64,000 nt of DNA. Source: Neorhizobium galegae bv. orientalis str. HAMBI 540 (lineage in GTDB: Bacteria > Pseudomonadota > Alphaproteobacteria > Rhizobiales > Rhizobiaceae). The stretch is taken from NCBI RefSeq assembly GCF_000731315.1, contig NZ_HG938353.1, forward strand, positions 2,418,001 through 2,482,000. The letters are read 5' to 3'. The notes below the pieces were generated by a model, which saw nothing but the letters and a program-made list of their open reading frames with translations, made no database searches and was not told where the DNA came from. Made by a program: the position numbers and the translations under genes. Each line of letters begins with the position of its first letter. The first letter of the stretch is position 1. Shown in pieces: positions 1-10,089 of the stretch.

Positions 1-53
1 GAGGGAGTGTTCAACGATGCCTTGCGGCGGCTTTCAACGGCGGTACGATCCAT
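1..53 (-). CDS. N-terminus of an unidentified gene cut by the window edge
   Basis: An ATG on the minus strand at 53 is preceded by a strong AAGGAG ribosome binding site about 6 bases upstream and opens a frame that stays open to the window edge. The 17 visible residues begin MDRTAVESRRKAS. They are too few to name a family. The start is supported only by the good Shine-Dalgarno spacing. Confidence 0.45.
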   Translation of the reverse strand, partial: MDRTAVESRRKASLNTP

Positions 54-417
54 GGTCGTTCTCCTTGGGTGAGACGGATGGGCTCCGGGACTTCGACAGA
101 CTGACCGGAGGCCAGTCGAACGGGACTGATCCGAGGACGATCGGCGGAGACAGCGTGCGTCAACAGAAGTGCTCGGGAGAGCGTTCTCGGATCGAGCACG
201 GTTATACGACCAAGAGCAGAAATCCCATAGTGGGTTTCCGAGGTTCGCGGATGCCAGTGCGGCCCACATGCCCGATTGGTGATGCCCGTTCCCTCTGACC
301 GCCCTGCTCCGTGATTGCTATTTCGCCAAGCTTGCTGATAGTTCGGGAAAAGAGCCGCGTCTGCAGGCCAGAACTGCGACGGCGAACGCCCTCCCCTTTT
401 TTGATACGGAGATAATC
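54..417. other. Intergenic region without a recognised gene
   Basis: This stretch should hold the promoter of the minus-strand gene that starts at 53 and of the plus-strand gene at 418. A CGGAGA ribosome binding site lies just before 418. Short open frames here lack ribosome binding sites and look random. No RNA or repeat was recognised. Confidence 0.4.
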
Positions 418-654
418 ATGACACGTCCCCCGCGCCGGCCCGTCAATCCACTCGAAGCTGCCGAGGCGCTGTTCTCGCCGGCCAAGAAGGTCGCTCCGGC
501 TCCCGCCGTCGAGCGGCGGGCGCCACCCAATGTCAAGGAACTCGTGTCGCTGAAGCTCGATAGCGACGTGCTCGCCTATTTTCAGGAAGATGGCCCCGGC
601 TGGCAGGATCGCATCAACGATACGCTCCGCGCCGCCATGAACGACAAGGACTGA
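418..654 (+). CDS. BrnA-like antitoxin-family small protein
   Basis: This 78-residue protein has a proline- and alanine-rich N-terminal half and a C-terminal segment (about residues 40-75) reading VSLKLDSDVLAYFQEDGPGWQDRI. That resembles the ribbon-helix-helix region of BrnA antitoxins, whose pattern is roughly 'sL+LD-dVla-F+--GpGWQ-+In--L'. BrnA proteins normally sit after a BrnT toxin gene. No BrnT-like frame lies on either side, so this is either an orphan or a stand-alone DNA-binding protein. The start is backed by CGGAGA nine bases upstream. The family call is by motif only and a toxin-antitoxin role is not supported here. Confidence 0.65.
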   Translation: MTRPPRRPVNPLEAAEALFSPAKKVAPAPAVERRAPPNVKELVSLKLDSDVLAYFQEDGPGWQDRINDTLRAAMNDKD

Positions 655-836
655 ACGACATCACATGGTCATCGCGCTATGGCAGGTGATCTCCGGCCTC
701 GCTTCCGGCCGTACAAGCAGCGCGCAACCGACGCTGTTCGACAGCGACGGTTTTGCGGCTCGGGATTTTTCAGCGCTTCGCTATATCTATCCGCGAACAG
801 GTCCATGAAGATTGGCCGTGTCGCAAAAGATGAGGC

Positions 837-1091
837 TTATTGGAGCATTCCCGCTTCGAGTGCGGCGGACAGAAACGTCTCACGTGCAGATGCGGCGTCT
901 ACCTGTCTGCGTAGCGCAGCCGAGCAGAATTCGGTTGCCGTTCTGTAGCGCTCATTGCGCGCGCCAGGCCATTTGTTGGTAAGGTAGATCAAGGCCTCTG
1001 CGGGAGTTCGAATAATTTCCGGAGACCTTCGCCCGACCGTTATGATCACCGGCTCCGGCCAGTTCGGATCGCTCATCACCCGTTTTTTCAT
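837..1091 (-). CDS. DUF982 domain protein
   Basis: This is an 84-residue protein with a pattern I associate with DUF982, a small family common in Rhizobiaceae and of unknown function: an N-terminal beta segment with VIITVGRRSPEII, then AEALIYLTNKWPGARNERYR, then an Ala-rich C-terminus ending in EAGML. The start at 1091 (MKKRVMSDP) was chosen because GGAGGAAA lies about 6 bases upstream. An earlier TTG/ATG at about 1115 has no such site. It stands alone, with no operon partner. No catalytic motif or membrane segment is seen. Confidence 0.75.
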   Translation of the reverse strand: MKKRVMSDPNWPEPVIITVGRRSPEIIRTPAEALIYLTNKWPGARNERYRTATEFCSAALRRQVDAASARETFLSAALEAGMLQ

Positions 1092-1283
1092 GCATTTCCT
1101 CCGCTTGCAGATCAAACTTGCAGATCCGATAGTGACACGGCTTCCGCCGTCTATCTATTTGACCGCGCTTACTTCATTGGGAGTAGAGCATCACGGCTTC
1201 TGATCACCGATAGGCGCGGCAGCACCTTCCTTTTGTACTGTCACGCACTATTTCATTTACGAGACCCAACCGCACCGCAGTGA

Positions 1284-3635
1284 ATGACCCGCCCTGAGGA
1301 CAGCTCGAAGAAACCGGATGAACGTGCCCTCAGCGAGCCTGCGCCGATGACTGACACAGAGGCGCCACCAAAAGACGTGCCGGAAACGGGCGAACTTCAC
1401 GAAGAAGGCTTGCATTCGGGCGAACCGCCAGACGAGCAGAAAGCGAACGGTCATCCTGCTGCCGTCTTTGGGCAAAGCGGGCGGGCCGTCCGCGAATTGC
1501 TGACCGCGCTCCGCCAGGATATCGGAACGTCGTGGCGATCGGGCTCTCTCTGGATAAGGAACGCCGCCGCCACGCTTCGGGAGAAATACGCAAGGCCGAA
1601 AAAGCGAGAACCCGACCCGGCATCTTGGCCGGCAGCGGAACGCCTTTCAGGCCTCCGCAGCAAAGCCCTGTCCGCAATGGTCGCCTTGCGGCATTGGCGG
1701 CCAATTTCAAGGCAGAACCGGCAGTCAAGACGGTTGTCCTGGATAACCGTGGCTGCACTCGCATCATTCGCCTGCGTCCTCGTCATGGCGGGCGTTCTAA
1801 TATGGGCCTTGAAGGACGTGCCGTGGCGGGAGATCGCGGCAGGCACGCTGAAGCCTGTCATCGTGCTTGAAACGGCGGATGGCGGGCCGCTTGTGCGGCA
1901 AGGCCCGTATCAGGGGCCCTATGCGGCTTACAATCAGTTTCCGCAGTCCCTCGTCGACGCTGTCCTGTCGATCGAGGACAGGCGGTTCATGACCCATTAC
2001 GGTGTCGATCCGCAGGGCATCGGCCGCGCATTCATCAGGAATTTTCAGGCAGGCTCGGTGGTCCAAGGCGGCAGCACGATCACCCAGCAATTGATCAAAC
2101 TGCAATATCTGCAAAGCGACCGGACGCTGAAGCGGAAGATCCAGGAAGTGGTCATTGCGTTCTGGCTGGAATGGAAACTGGGCAAGCAGGAAATCCTGAC
2201 CCGATATCTGAACGCCGCCTATCTCGGTTCGGGTGCGACCGGAATGCCGGCCGCCGCACGGATTTACTTCAACAAGGACATCCGAGACCTCGATGTCTCG
2301 GAATCGGCGCTACTTGCCGGCCTCCTGAAGGCGCCGAGCCAGTTGAACCCGATCGACAATATCGAGGGCGCCCGTCAACGGACAGCGACGGTGCTCGCCG
2401 CCATGGTTGACAACGCCAAGCTGACGCCAGACGAAGCAGCCGCCGCCAGGGCGGAATTCGGCAAGCTCCGCCCGACGACGCCGACACCCCGCTCGGGAAG
2501 CTGGTTCGCCGACTGGATTTCGCCGCAGGCAAGCGAGATCGCAGGCGCCACCCCAGGCTCGACGACGGTACGCACAACCCTGGTCCCGCGTCTTCAGCGC
2601 ATTGCCGAAAAGGTGATAACACAGGCTCTCGACGAAGACGGAAAGTCGCTTGGCGCCAGCCAGGCGGCGCTTGTGGCGATGACGCCAGAGGGCGCCGTCG
2701 TCGCCATGGTCGGCGGGCACGACTACAAGACGAGCCAGTTCAACCGCGCCGTCACGGCGATGCGGCAGCCCGGCTCCACGTTCAAACTTTTCGTCTATTA
2801 CGCCGCCTTGAAGAAAGGACTGACCCTTTTCGACCGCGTCCTCGACGCACCGATCGAAATCGACGGGTGGTCGCCTGAAAATTCCGGCGGTGCTTACCGC
2901 GGCTGGGTCACCTTGGCGGAAGCTTTCGCCCGTTCGCTGAACGCAGCAACCGTCGCGCTCGCCCAGGATGTCGGGCTCGACAACGTCGTCGCCGCCGCAA
3001 AGGAACTCGGCATCGACACGCCCCTGGCACCGACCCCATCTCTGGCGCTCGGAACATCGGAGGTGAACCTGCTCGACCTCACCAGCGCCTATGCGTCGGT
3101 TCGCCTCGGCAAGGCGCCGGTCGAGCCATGGGGGATTGTTGATTTTCGAGCATCGGGACAATCCCAGACTTTCAGGGTGGGCGAAAAGAGGACGCCCTCC
3201 ATCGATCTGTCGCCTTACGAGTCCGACCTCCTTGGCCTGCTGCAACTCGTCGTCGAACGCGGCACTGGCCGCGATGCCGATCCCGGCACGTTCGCGGCCG
3301 GCAAGACGGGCACCAGCCAGAACAATCGCGATGCCTGGTTCGTCGGCTTCACCGAACGCCTGGTCGTCGGCGTCTGGGTCGGGAATGACGACGACACGCC
3401 GATGAAAGGCGTGACGGGCGGGTCGCTTCCAGCCCGGATCTGGCGGGACTTCATCCGCGCGGCGATGACCGAACCCGCTCCCGATTTCGATTTGGACAAG
3501 GGTCTGGCGACCGGCGAGCCGGGCGTTGCGCCCTCCTGCAATATCACCGCCTGCTCCCGCACCTACCGATCTTTCCGGGCCTCCGACTGCACTTATCAAC
3601 CTTTTCGGGGAGAGCGCAGGCTTTGCGAAAGGTGA
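1284..3635 (+). CDS. Class A penicillin-binding protein (bifunctional transglycosylase/transpeptidase)
   Basis: This enzyme polymerises and cross-links peptidoglycan in the periplasm. The 783-residue protein has a long charged cytoplasmic N-terminus (about 150 residues), one membrane segment at about 152-175, a GT51 transglycosylase domain with SIEDRRF (Glu near 231) and GGSTITQQL, and a transpeptidase domain. The transpeptidase has PGSTFK (nucleophile Ser498, Lys501), SLN at 551-553 and KTGT at 674. All catalytic motifs are intact. The N-terminal extension is rich in Glu, Pro and Lys and unusually long for the family. No good ribosome binding site precedes 1284, and the ATG at 1347 is an alternative start. 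It resembles rhizobial PBP1 proteins annotated as mrcB/pbpC types, but the exact paralogue cannot be assigned. tRNA-Gln follows. Confidence 0.9.
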   Translation: MTRPEDSSKKPDERALSEPAPMTDTEAPPKDVPETGELHEEGLHSGEPPDEQKANGHPAAVFGQSGRAVRELLTALRQDIGTSWRSGSLWIRNAAATLREKYARPKKREPDPASWPAAERLSGLRSKALSAMVALRHWRPISRQNRQSRRLSWITVAALASFACVLVMAGVLIWALKDVPWREIAAGTLKPVIVLETADGGPLVRQGPYQGPYAAYNQFPQSLVDAVLSIEDRRFMTHYGVDPQGIGRAFIRNFQAGSVVQGGSTITQQLIKLQYLQSDRTLKRKIQEVVIAFWLEWKLGKQEILTRYLNAAYLGSGATGMPAAARIYFNKDIRDLDVSESALLAGLLKAPSQLNPIDNIEGARQRTATVLAAMVDNAKLTPDEAAAARAEFGKLRPTTPTPRSGSWFADWISPQASEIAGATPGSTTVRTTLVPRLQRIAEKVITQALDEDGKSLGASQAALVAMTPEGAVVAMVGGHDYKTSQFNRAVTAMRQPGSTFKLFVYYAALKKGLTLFDRVLDAPIEIDGWSPENSGGAYRGWVTLAEAFARSLNAATVALAQDVGLDNVVAAAKELGIDTPLAPTPSLALGTSEVNLLDLTSAYASVRLGKAPVEPWGIVDFRASGQSQTFRVGEKRTPSIDLSPYESDLLGLLQLVVERGTGRDADPGTFAAGKTGTSQNNRDAWFVGFTERLVVGVWVGNDDDTPMKGVTGGSLPARIWRDFIRAAMTEPAPDFDLDKGLATGEPGVAPSCNITACSRTYRSFRASDCTYQPFRGERRLCER

Positions 3636-3805
3636 ACACTGGCATTCGGGGCGCGGGGCGGCGGCGCACCAGCTCCGAGTAAATTTCCAAAGCCAAATGA
3701 AAGTATGAGATTTAACAAAAAACGACGGCTCCGTGATTGCTCGCCGAATGAAGCTTTGCTAGAGCAAGCCGCATTGCCTGGGCGGTATCATCACCGCCGT
3801 CATGG

Positions 3806-3879
3806 TGGGGCGTCGCCAAGCGGTAAGGCAACGGTTTTTGGTACCGTCATCCCTGGTTCGAATCCAGGCGCCCCAGCCA
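3806..3879 (+). tRNA. tRNA-Gln (anticodon TTG)
   Basis: The sequence folds as a cloverleaf. The acceptor stem pairs TGGGGCG with CGCCCCA, the T-arm carries GGTTCGAATCC, and the anticodon stem ACGGT/ACCGT encloses the loop TTTTGGT with anticodon TTG at 3838-3840. The CCA end is encoded at 3877-3879. Confidence 0.95.
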
Positions 3880-4183
3880 AGCTGTTCCTGATCCATTTTG
3901 AACACATGGCTCACGGTTTAATCCAGAGACATAAGTAACCTTTCGGCCCGAACGGGTGATATCGGTCGAGCGCCCGGACGACGATTTACGGCGGCGTCGA
4001 TCTGCCCGCACCCGTTCCTCCAATACTTTTGCCGTCAAAACGACGGAAGATAGAGGGCGTAGGCTTCACTACCGCTAATGGACGATCCATGGCCGATCTG
4101 ATGAGCCGCGTCTGAATTGCGCTGCTAATTCCCATGTGCCCTTATGGCTAAACATTCCGCAGTTTCAGGATCATGGGGGCCCT
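3880..4183. other. Intergenic region before the rhamnose operon
   Basis: No gene was recognised between the tRNA and rfbC. The promoter of the rfb operon should lie here, but I could not pick a convincing -35/-10 pair. Confidence 0.35.
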
Positions 4184-4780
4184 GTGCGCTTCGATAGAAC
4201 GATCATTGAGGACGTTTTATTATTGGTTCCGAAGAAATTCGGCGATTCCCGAGGTTATTTCCTGGAAACCTTTCGGAAAAGCCTTTTTGAATCAGAAGTA
4301 GGTCCTTTCACGTTCGTTCAGGACAACCGATCTTACTCGGCAGAGGCGGGAACTGTCCGCGGTCTCCACTTTCAAATCCATCCTCGTGCACAAGGCAAGC
4401 TGGTCTCATGTTCGAGCGGTGCATTCCTCGATGTGGCGGTTGATATCCGTGCAGGATCACCGACCTATGGCAAGTTCGTCGCGGTGGAACTATCGGCCGA
4501 GAATGCCCTTCAGCTTTGGCTGCCGCCGGGTTTTGCACATGGGTTCTGCACCCTGACGGCAGATACGGTCATCACCTACAAAGTAACCGACTATTACAGC
4601 GCGGAACACGAGCGAGGCCTGCTCTGGAACGATCCCGAGCTTGGGATCGAATGGCCCGTCGCGGCAGACAAGGCGATCCTGTCGGAAAAGGATCGGGGGC
4701 AGCCGACGCTCGCCGAGCTTCAATCCAACTTCAGTTATGCCGTCAACGATCAATTCGGCAGACTCAGCCGCAGCGGTTGA
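4184..4780 (+). CDS. rfbC: dTDP-4-dehydrorhamnose 3,5-epimerase
   Basis: RfbC (RmlC) epimerises C3 and C5 of dTDP-4-keto-6-deoxyglucose, the third step of dTDP-L-rhamnose synthesis. The cupin-type protein shows FGDSRGYFLETFR, the conserved QDNRSYS and RGLHFQ with the catalytic His, and the C-terminal PPGFAHGFCTL and YKVTDYYSAEHE motifs. A GTG at 4184 (V/M-RFDRTIIEDV) preceded by GGGGG gives the usual family length (198 residues). A GTG at 4136 would add 16 residues unlike the family. It is the first gene of a four-gene operon ordered rfbC-rfbB-rfbD-rfbA. Confidence 0.93.
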   Translation: MRFDRTIIEDVLLLVPKKFGDSRGYFLETFRKSLFESEVGPFTFVQDNRSYSAEAGTVRGLHFQIHPRAQGKLVSCSSGAFLDVAVDIRAGSPTYGKFVAVELSAENALQLWLPPGFAHGFCTLTADTVITYKVTDYYSAEHERGLLWNDPELGIEWPVAADKAILSEKDRGQPTLAELQSNFSYAVNDQFGRLSRSG

Positions 4781-4807
4781 CGAGAGCTCTTGGGGGTAAT
4801 TCAAAGC

Positions 4808-5866
4808 ATGCGCGTGCTTGTGACCGGTGGGGCGGGTTTCATTGGATCGGCGGTCATCCGCCACCTCGTGCTCGAAAAGGGATACGAGGTCCTGAACATC
4901 GATAAATTGACCTATGCCGGCACGCTGACGTCGCTGAGGTCGGTTGAAGCCAAGCCGTCCTATCGGTTCTTCAAGATAGACATATGCGATGCTGCGGCGG
5001 TGAGCTCCGCGATTTCGACATTCGGGCCGGACCGCGTGATGCATCTGGCCGCAGAAAGCCACGTCGACCGTTCCATCCTCGGTGCGCGTCAATTCGTCGA
5101 AACCAATATTCTCGGTTCTTTCACCATGCTCGAATGTGTCCGGGAGTACTGGGCGTCGCTTGAGCGTCGGAAAAAGGATGCTTTCCGCTTCCTGCATGTT
5201 TCGACGGATGAGGTCTACGGCTCGCTAGGGCGGGATGGGCTGTTCTCGGAAACAACGCCCTACGACCCGAGTTCACCCTATTCTGCATCGAAGGCCGCAT
5301 CGGACCATCTCGCCAAGGCATGGGCACGCACCTACGACATGCCGGTCATCGTCTCCAACTGCTCGAACAATTACGGCCCTTTCCATTTTCCGGAAAAGCT
5401 GATCCCGCTGACGATCCTCAATGCGCTCGAAGGCAAATCTCTGCCAGTCTATGGGAGCGGCGCGAATATTCGCGACTGGCTTTACGTCGAGGATCATGCC
5501 CGGGCGCTGGATCTCATCGCCGAGCGCGGCAGGGTCGGCGAAACCTATAACGTGGGAGGCCGCAATGAGCGCAGCAATATCGACGTTGTAAAACGCATCT
5601 GCGCGATCCTGGACGATCTGCGGCCGAGCGGAGGCCCCCATGAAAATCTGGTCCGGTTCGTGACCGACAGGCCGGGGCATGATGCACGTTACGCGATCGA
5701 CGCGGGCAAACTGGAAACGGAATTGGGCTGGAAGGCGCAGGAGAGCTTCGAGACCGGGATCGAAAAGACGGTGCGCTGGTATCTCGACAATGAATGGTGG
5801 TGGGCGCCGCTTCGCCAGGGATATGACGGCAGTCGCCTCGGGCTTCTCAAGGCCGGGGCTGGATGA
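4808..5866 (+). CDS. rfbB: dTDP-glucose 4,6-dehydratase
   Basis: RfbB (RmlB) converts dTDP-glucose to dTDP-4-keto-6-deoxyglucose with bound NAD, step two of the rhamnose pathway. It is an extended short-chain dehydrogenase of 352 residues with the N-terminal GGAGFIGS nucleotide motif, [32 protein letters not shown] (catalytic Tyr-x3-Lys) and [16 protein letters not shown]. All are hallmarks of RmlB. The start at 4808 puts GGAGFIGS at the expected place. An upstream TTG at 4790 is less likely. The 3' end overlaps rfbD by four bases (ATGA), so translation is probably coupled. Confidence 0.95.
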   Translation: MRVLVTGGAGFIGSAVIRHLVLEKGYEVLNIDKLTYAGTLTSLRSVEAKPSYRFFKIDICDAAAVSSAISTFGPDRVMHLAAESHVDRSILGARQFVETNILGSFTMLECVREYWASLERRKKDAFRFLHVSTDEVYGSLGRDGLFSETTPYDPSSPYSASKAASDHLAKAWARTYDMPVIVSNCSNNYGPFHFPEKLIPLTILNALEGKSLPVYGSGANIRDWLYVEDHARALDLIAERGRVGETYNVGGRNERSNIDVVKRICAILDDLRPSGGPHENLVRFVTDRPGHDARYAIDAGKLETELGWKAQESFETGIEKTVRWYLDNEWWWAPLRQGYDGSRLGLLKAGAG

Positions 5867-6792
5867 TGGGTAATCCCAAGCGATACGTGGTAACCGGGCT
5901 CAAGGGACAGGTCGTTCAGTCTCTCCTCGAAAACACGAAAAAGCGAAGCGATGTCGAGATCATTGCGCTTGGCCGCCCTGAACTCGATTTAGCGATGCCG
6001 GAGACAATCGCTGCAGCCGTCGAAGCCGCCCGTCCCGATCTGATCGTTTCCGCTGCCGCCTTTACTGGGGTCGACCAGGCCGAAATCGACCGGGAGGTGG
6101 CCTTTACCGTCAACGCAACAGGTCCTGCGGAACTGGCGCGCGTAGCGGCAGCGCTCCGAGTGCCGATCGTCCACCTGTCCACAGACTATGTCTTCGACGG
6201 CAGCAAGTCCTCCCCCTATGTCGAATCCGATCCGGTCGCACCGCTTGGCGTCTATGGCCGCGACAAATTGGTGGGCGAGCGGAACGTCGCCGCAGCAACC
6301 GAAAATCATGCCATCCTTCGCACCGCCTGGGTCTACAGCCCGTTCAGCCGGAATTTCTTGCGCACGGTGCTGAGGATCGCTGAGGCAAGGGAAGAGGTGC
6401 AGGTCGTCGACGATCAGATCGGCAACCCGACTTCGGCGATCGATATTGCCGATGCCATCATCGCCGTCGGGCAAAATCTGCTGGCTTCAAACGACCATGC
6501 ACTGCGCGGCATCTTTCATATGGCAGGAACGGGCGCGGCGAGCTGGGCAGACTTCGCAGACGAGATTTTCAAAATTTCGGCAGCGAATGGCGGGCCTTCC
6601 GCAAGGGTCGTCCGCATCCCCACCAGCGCCTATCCGACGCCGGCGCGGCGACCGGCCAATTCGCAACTGGACTGTTCAAGACTCTACAGGCGCCACGGCA
6701 TTGTCATGCCCGATTGGCGGGGTTCGACGGGATATGTCGTCAGGCGCCTGCTGGAGCCGGTCGACCTTGAAAACAGAAAGTTCGGGAGGTGA
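5863..6792 (+). CDS. rfbD: dTDP-4-dehydrorhamnose reductase
   Basis: RfbD (RmlD) carries out the final NAD(P)H-dependent reduction to dTDP-L-rhamnose. The 309-residue protein has a degenerate N-terminal nucleotide motif [10 protein letters not shown] (typically GxxGQLG), [20 protein letters not shown], the YGRDKLVGE catalytic Tyr-Lys pair and the RTAWVYSPF segment. It overlaps rfbB by four bases and is followed four bases later by rfbA. Order and content match rhizobial rhamnose operons, which supply L-rhamnose for O-antigen or other surface polysaccharide. Confidence 0.94.
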   Translation: MMGNPKRYVVTGLKGQVVQSLLENTKKRSDVEIIALGRPELDLAMPETIAAAVEAARPDLIVSAAAFTGVDQAEIDREVAFTVNATGPAELARVAAALRVPIVHLSTDYVFDGSKSSPYVESDPVAPLGVYGRDKLVGERNVAAATENHAILRTAWVYSPFSRNFLRTVLRIAEAREEVQVVDDQIGNPTSAIDIADAIIAVGQNLLASNDHALRGIFHMAGTGAASWADFADEIFKISAANGGPSARVVRIPTSAYPTPARRPANSQLDCSRLYRRHGIVMPDWRGSTGYVVRRLLEPVDLENRKFGR

Positions 6793-6796
6793 AGTG

Positions 6797-7705
6797 ATGA
6801 AGGGGATTATTCTCGCCGGCGGCAGCGGTACGCGGCTACATCCGATGACCCAGGTGCTGTCCAAACAGTTGATGCCGATCTATGACAAGCCGATGATCTA
6901 TTATCCCCTGTCGACGCTGATGCTGGCGGGGATCCGCGACATCCTGATCATCTCGACCCCCAAGGATCTCCCGAATTTTCAGCTGCTGCTCGGTGACGGT
7001 TCCAAATGGGGCCTCTCGTTGTCCTATGCCGAACAACCCTCTCCTGACGGCCTTGCGCAGGCCTATATCATCGGCGCCGACTTCATCGGCTCCAGTTCGT
7101 CCTGCCTGGTCCTCGGCGACAACATCTTTTTCGGCCATGGCATTACCGACCTCTTCAAGAGCGCCATGGCGCGGGAAAGCGGCGCTACGGTTTTTGCCTA
7201 CCATGTCAACGATCCGCAGCGTTACGGCGTGGTCGAGTTCGACAAGCAGATGAAGGCTGCTTCGATCGAAGAAAAGCCGGAACGCCCTCGTTCGAACTGG
7301 GCGGTTACCGGCCTCTATTTCTATGACAAGGACGTCATCGACATTGCGGCCAACCTGAGACCTTCCGCCCGAGGCGAACTGGAGATCACCGACGTCAATC
7401 AGGCCTATCTCGATCGCGGCACGCTCCATGTCGAGATGATGGGACGTGGGTATGCCTGGCTCGACACAGGAACACCGGACAGTCTGTTGGAAGCGTCGGA
7501 ATTCGTGTCGACGCTTGAACGCCGGCAGGGTGTCAAGATTTCCTGCCCCGAGGAGATTGCCTACCGCCTGAACTTTATCGACGCCGTTCAGCTTGAATGC
7601 CTCGCCAGGCAATATGGGAAGAGCGCCTATGGACGATATCTGACCGGGCTTCTGGAGGCTCCCGTTCCACCGCAGGTCCACAAACCGCTTAGCCTGGTCG
7701 GGTAA
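6797..7705 (+). CDS. rfbA: Glucose-1-phosphate thymidylyltransferase
   Basis: RfbA (RmlA) couples dTTP and glucose-1-phosphate to form dTDP-glucose, the committed first step of dTDP-rhamnose synthesis. The 302-residue protein starts with the nucleotidyltransferase signature [11 protein letters not shown] and has [27 protein letters not shown] and [20 protein letters not shown], all RmlA signatures. The start at 6797 follows GGGAGG with good spacing. The open frame runs far upstream inside rfbD, but that extension is not part of the protein. It is the last gene of the operon and faces the sensor kinase gene. Confidence 0.95.
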   Translation: MKGIILAGGSGTRLHPMTQVLSKQLMPIYDKPMIYYPLSTLMLAGIRDILIISTPKDLPNFQLLLGDGSKWGLSLSYAEQPSPDGLAQAYIIGADFIGSSSSCLVLGDNIFFGHGITDLFKSAMARESGATVFAYHVNDPQRYGVVEFDKQMKAASIEEKPERPRSNWAVTGLYFYDKDVIDIAANLRPSARGELEITDVNQAYLDRGTLHVEMMGRGYAWLDTGTPDSLLEASEFVSTLERRQGVKISCPEEIAYRLNFIDAVQLECLARQYGKSAYGRYLTGLLEAPVPPQVHKPLSLVG

Positions 7706-7726
7706 GTTGAAGCGTTCTCGAGCCGA

Positions 7727-9817
7727 TCAGCTTTTCGCCGGAATCTCCAGGCGGACAACGTTTGTCGATTTTTCCGTCGATATTTGAGCCGCCTCCAGTG
7801 AAGCAGCTAGGTCTTCGATCTTGAACGGCTTGGCCACAACCGGGCACCCGACCTCCGTGCCGGCCTCAAGCTTGTCGCTGTAGCCGGTCATCAGAACAAC
7901 CGGCAGGCGCGAGTTCTTCCGACGTATTTCCTCGGCAAGCTCGATGCCGGACATGCCCGGCATCATGATGTCGCTGATCACGGCCTCGATCTCCGGGTGA
8001 CGTTCGAGAACCTCGATTGCCTCGCTGCCGCTTGTCGCCACGAAAATCGTGGAAACCAGTCCTTCCAAAGCCAGGCGCACCGATTCCAGCGATGATGGCG
8101 TGTCGTCCACTATCAAAAGCCGGCCAGGAAGATCTACCGCCTGCTTTGCGGGTTCGCGCGGAATGCGCTGTTCGTTCGAGCGGGGGAGTAGCAGCGTGAA
8201 GGCGCTGCCGTGGCCAACCACACTCGACACCTTGACGGCACCGCCGCTCCCCTTCGCAAAGCTATGGACCTGGGTCAGGCCGAGACCTGGACCGCCGTTC
8301 TTCTTCGTGGAGAAAAACGGTTCGAAAACCCGCCCCAGATGCGCGGATGCGACCCCTGTTCCGGTGTCTGCGATCGTCAAGGCAACAAATTGCCCTTGAA
8401 GCGTCGGATCTTCCGCAGCGCCATCGAGGACGTTCCTTGCCGAGATCGTCACCTGACCACCGCTGCCCATAGCCTCGCGCGCATTGGTCAGGAAATTGAT
8501 CAGCGCGATCTCGAGACCCGCGGGATCCACATGAACGGGCCAGATGTCATCCGGAACGTTGATGTCCATGACAATCGTGTCGTCGACCGCCTGTCGCAGC
8601 AGCGGTCTCAATTCGGCAAGCTTGATGTCCAGCTCCACATGTCCGGCACCTTGGTTGGAGCGCCTGGAGAAAGACAGCAGTCGTTGGGTGATCGTCTTTC
8701 CCCTCGTCACTCCGTCACTCATGTGCGAAAGGAGCTGCGTCACCCGCTGCTCGTCGTTCCGCCTCCTCCTGATGCCTTCGACGCCGGACTGAAACACCAT
8801 GAGCAGGTTGTTGAAATCATGGGCCGCCTGGCCTGTCAGCTTTCCAAGCGCATCCATTCGCTGCCAGTTAGCCATGCTTTCGCGTTCGCGGTTCCTGGCC
8901 CTAATCTCCCTGTGAAAGAGAAATGCAGCCGAGCCTGAGAGCAGCAGCGTAAAGCAGCTGGCTGCGGCGAGCAGCAATGTCGCTTTGCGTGCCAGCCTGT
9001 CGTATTCGGCAACCGGCAGACCTACCCTCACCCGCCATGGGGTTTCCCCCAGCGCAACTTCGGCAACCCGCAACTCCAGCCCGTTTTTGAGCGTTGCCAG
9101 ACCAAAATCCGTTCCGGAAAAGCTTGCGAACTCGCTTGCCGCGTTGCCGGCGAGAGCAGGAGCACCGGTTGAAGCGACAAGACGATCCTGACCGTCGACG
9201 ATCCAGGCCGCCCAGTTTTCCGGCAACCCGTTGGCGTAGAGGAGGTTTGTCACGATCGTCGGGCGGATGACAACCGAGAGAATAGCTCGCAGCTTGTCAT
9301 TCCTCTGGATCGGAACCCTTACGGCAAAGGCCGCCTGCCCCCGAGGCCCGATCGAAACATTGCCGATCACAGCGCCGCCCGTGCGAACCACGGCCTGATG
9401 GCTCTCGATGTCCACGACCTGTTTTTCAACCGAACCCTCCAATGGCGGCAGCGACAGCACCACCTCGCCCTTTTCGTCCGATATCCGGATCTGCTCCCAT
9501 TCAGGCACTCGCTCCCGCAGACGTCGAGCGGTCTCGGCAAAAGCGGAACGGGGAATCGGCGGATCGAGACGGGGCGAATCCGCAACGACGGTCAGAAGCT
9601 GAATCTGGCTTTTAAGCTCGCGCTGAAGCGTGGCGGCCATGGCCGTCGCTTTGCTGCGAATGTCGGCGTCGAGCGCGTTCTGCTGCTCCTGAATGAAGAA
9701 CCTGCCCATCACTGCGGCGAGAATGATGAGCGGGATGAGCGACGCAGTGACGAGAAGGAGCGCTGGCCGGGTTTGATTCAACTGATACTCCGATATCCGT
9801 TGTTCACGTTCCATCAA
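7727..9817 (-). CDS. Hybrid sensor histidine kinase/response regulator
   Basis: This is a membrane-bound hybrid kinase of 696 residues. A membrane helix near residues 18-42, a periplasmic sensor region (about 45-280, Cache-like by layout) and a second helix near 285-305 precede the kinase core. The core has AAHDFNNLLMVF with phosphoacceptor His333, an N-box around LINFLTNAREAMG, and DTGTGV and GGPGLGL ATP-binding motifs. A C-terminal receiver domain carries the phosphoacceptor Asp616 in SDIMMPGMSG and the Lys of VAKPFK. There is no HPt or DNA-binding output domain, so signal passes to an unlinked partner or the receiver is self-regulatory. The ligand is unknown. It converges on rfbA, which need not be its target. 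Confidence 0.85.
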   Translation of the reverse strand: MMEREQRISEYQLNQTRPALLLVTASLIPLIILAAVMGRFFIQEQQNALDADIRSKATAMAATLQRELKSQIQLLTVVADSPRLDPPIPRSAFAETARRLRERVPEWEQIRISDEKGEVVLSLPPLEGSVEKQVVDIESHQAVVRTGGAVIGNVSIGPRGQAAFAVRVPIQRNDKLRAILSVVIRPTIVTNLLYANGLPENWAAWIVDGQDRLVASTGAPALAGNAASEFASFSGTDFGLATLKNGLELRVAEVALGETPWRVRVGLPVAEYDRLARKATLLLAAASCFTLLLSGSAAFLFHREIRARNRERESMANWQRMDALGKLTGQAAHDFNNLLMVFQSGVEGIRRRRNDEQRVTQLLSHMSDGVTRGKTITQRLLSFSRRSNQGAGHVELDIKLAELRPLLRQAVDDTIVMDINVPDDIWPVHVDPAGLEIALINFLTNAREAMGSGGQVTISARNVLDGAAEDPTLQGQFVALTIADTGTGVASAHLGRVFEPFFSTKKNGGPGLGLTQVHSFAKGSGGAVKVSSVVGHGSAFTLLLPRSNEQRIPREPAKQAVDLPGRLLIVDDTPSSLESVRLALEGLVSTIFVATSGSEAIEVLERHPEIEAVISDIMMPGMSGIELAEEIRRKNSRLPVVLMTGYSDKLEAGTEVGCPVVAKPFKIEDLAASLEAAQISTEKSTNVVRLEIPAKS

Positions 9818-10089
9818 ATAAGCCAGAGCCTGAAACTTGCAACGCCAATTTGGGCAGGAAGGTCAGCGCCGCGCCGGATGGCTGGAGAGATGGCATCGAT
9901 CAGCGTCATGCAAACGACGATGTCAACGGTCGACCGTTCTTTCCTCCGCCTTTTCCACGCCACAACGACACGTTCTCCGTAAGATCGAGATTTTCCAATG
10001 ACCGGAGGCGACCTGTCCCGCAACCGCAGACCTGTGGACCTGCTCTTCCAACCAACCGGAGCGGAGCATATCCACTTTTCCGCCGCGAC

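Noticed and set aside
418-654. A complete BrnT/BrnA toxin-antitoxin module
   Set aside because: No BrnT-like toxin frame lies beside the BrnA-like gene.
2310-3599. A 429-codon frame opposite the PBP gene
   Set aside because: Antisense shadow without motif or start signal.
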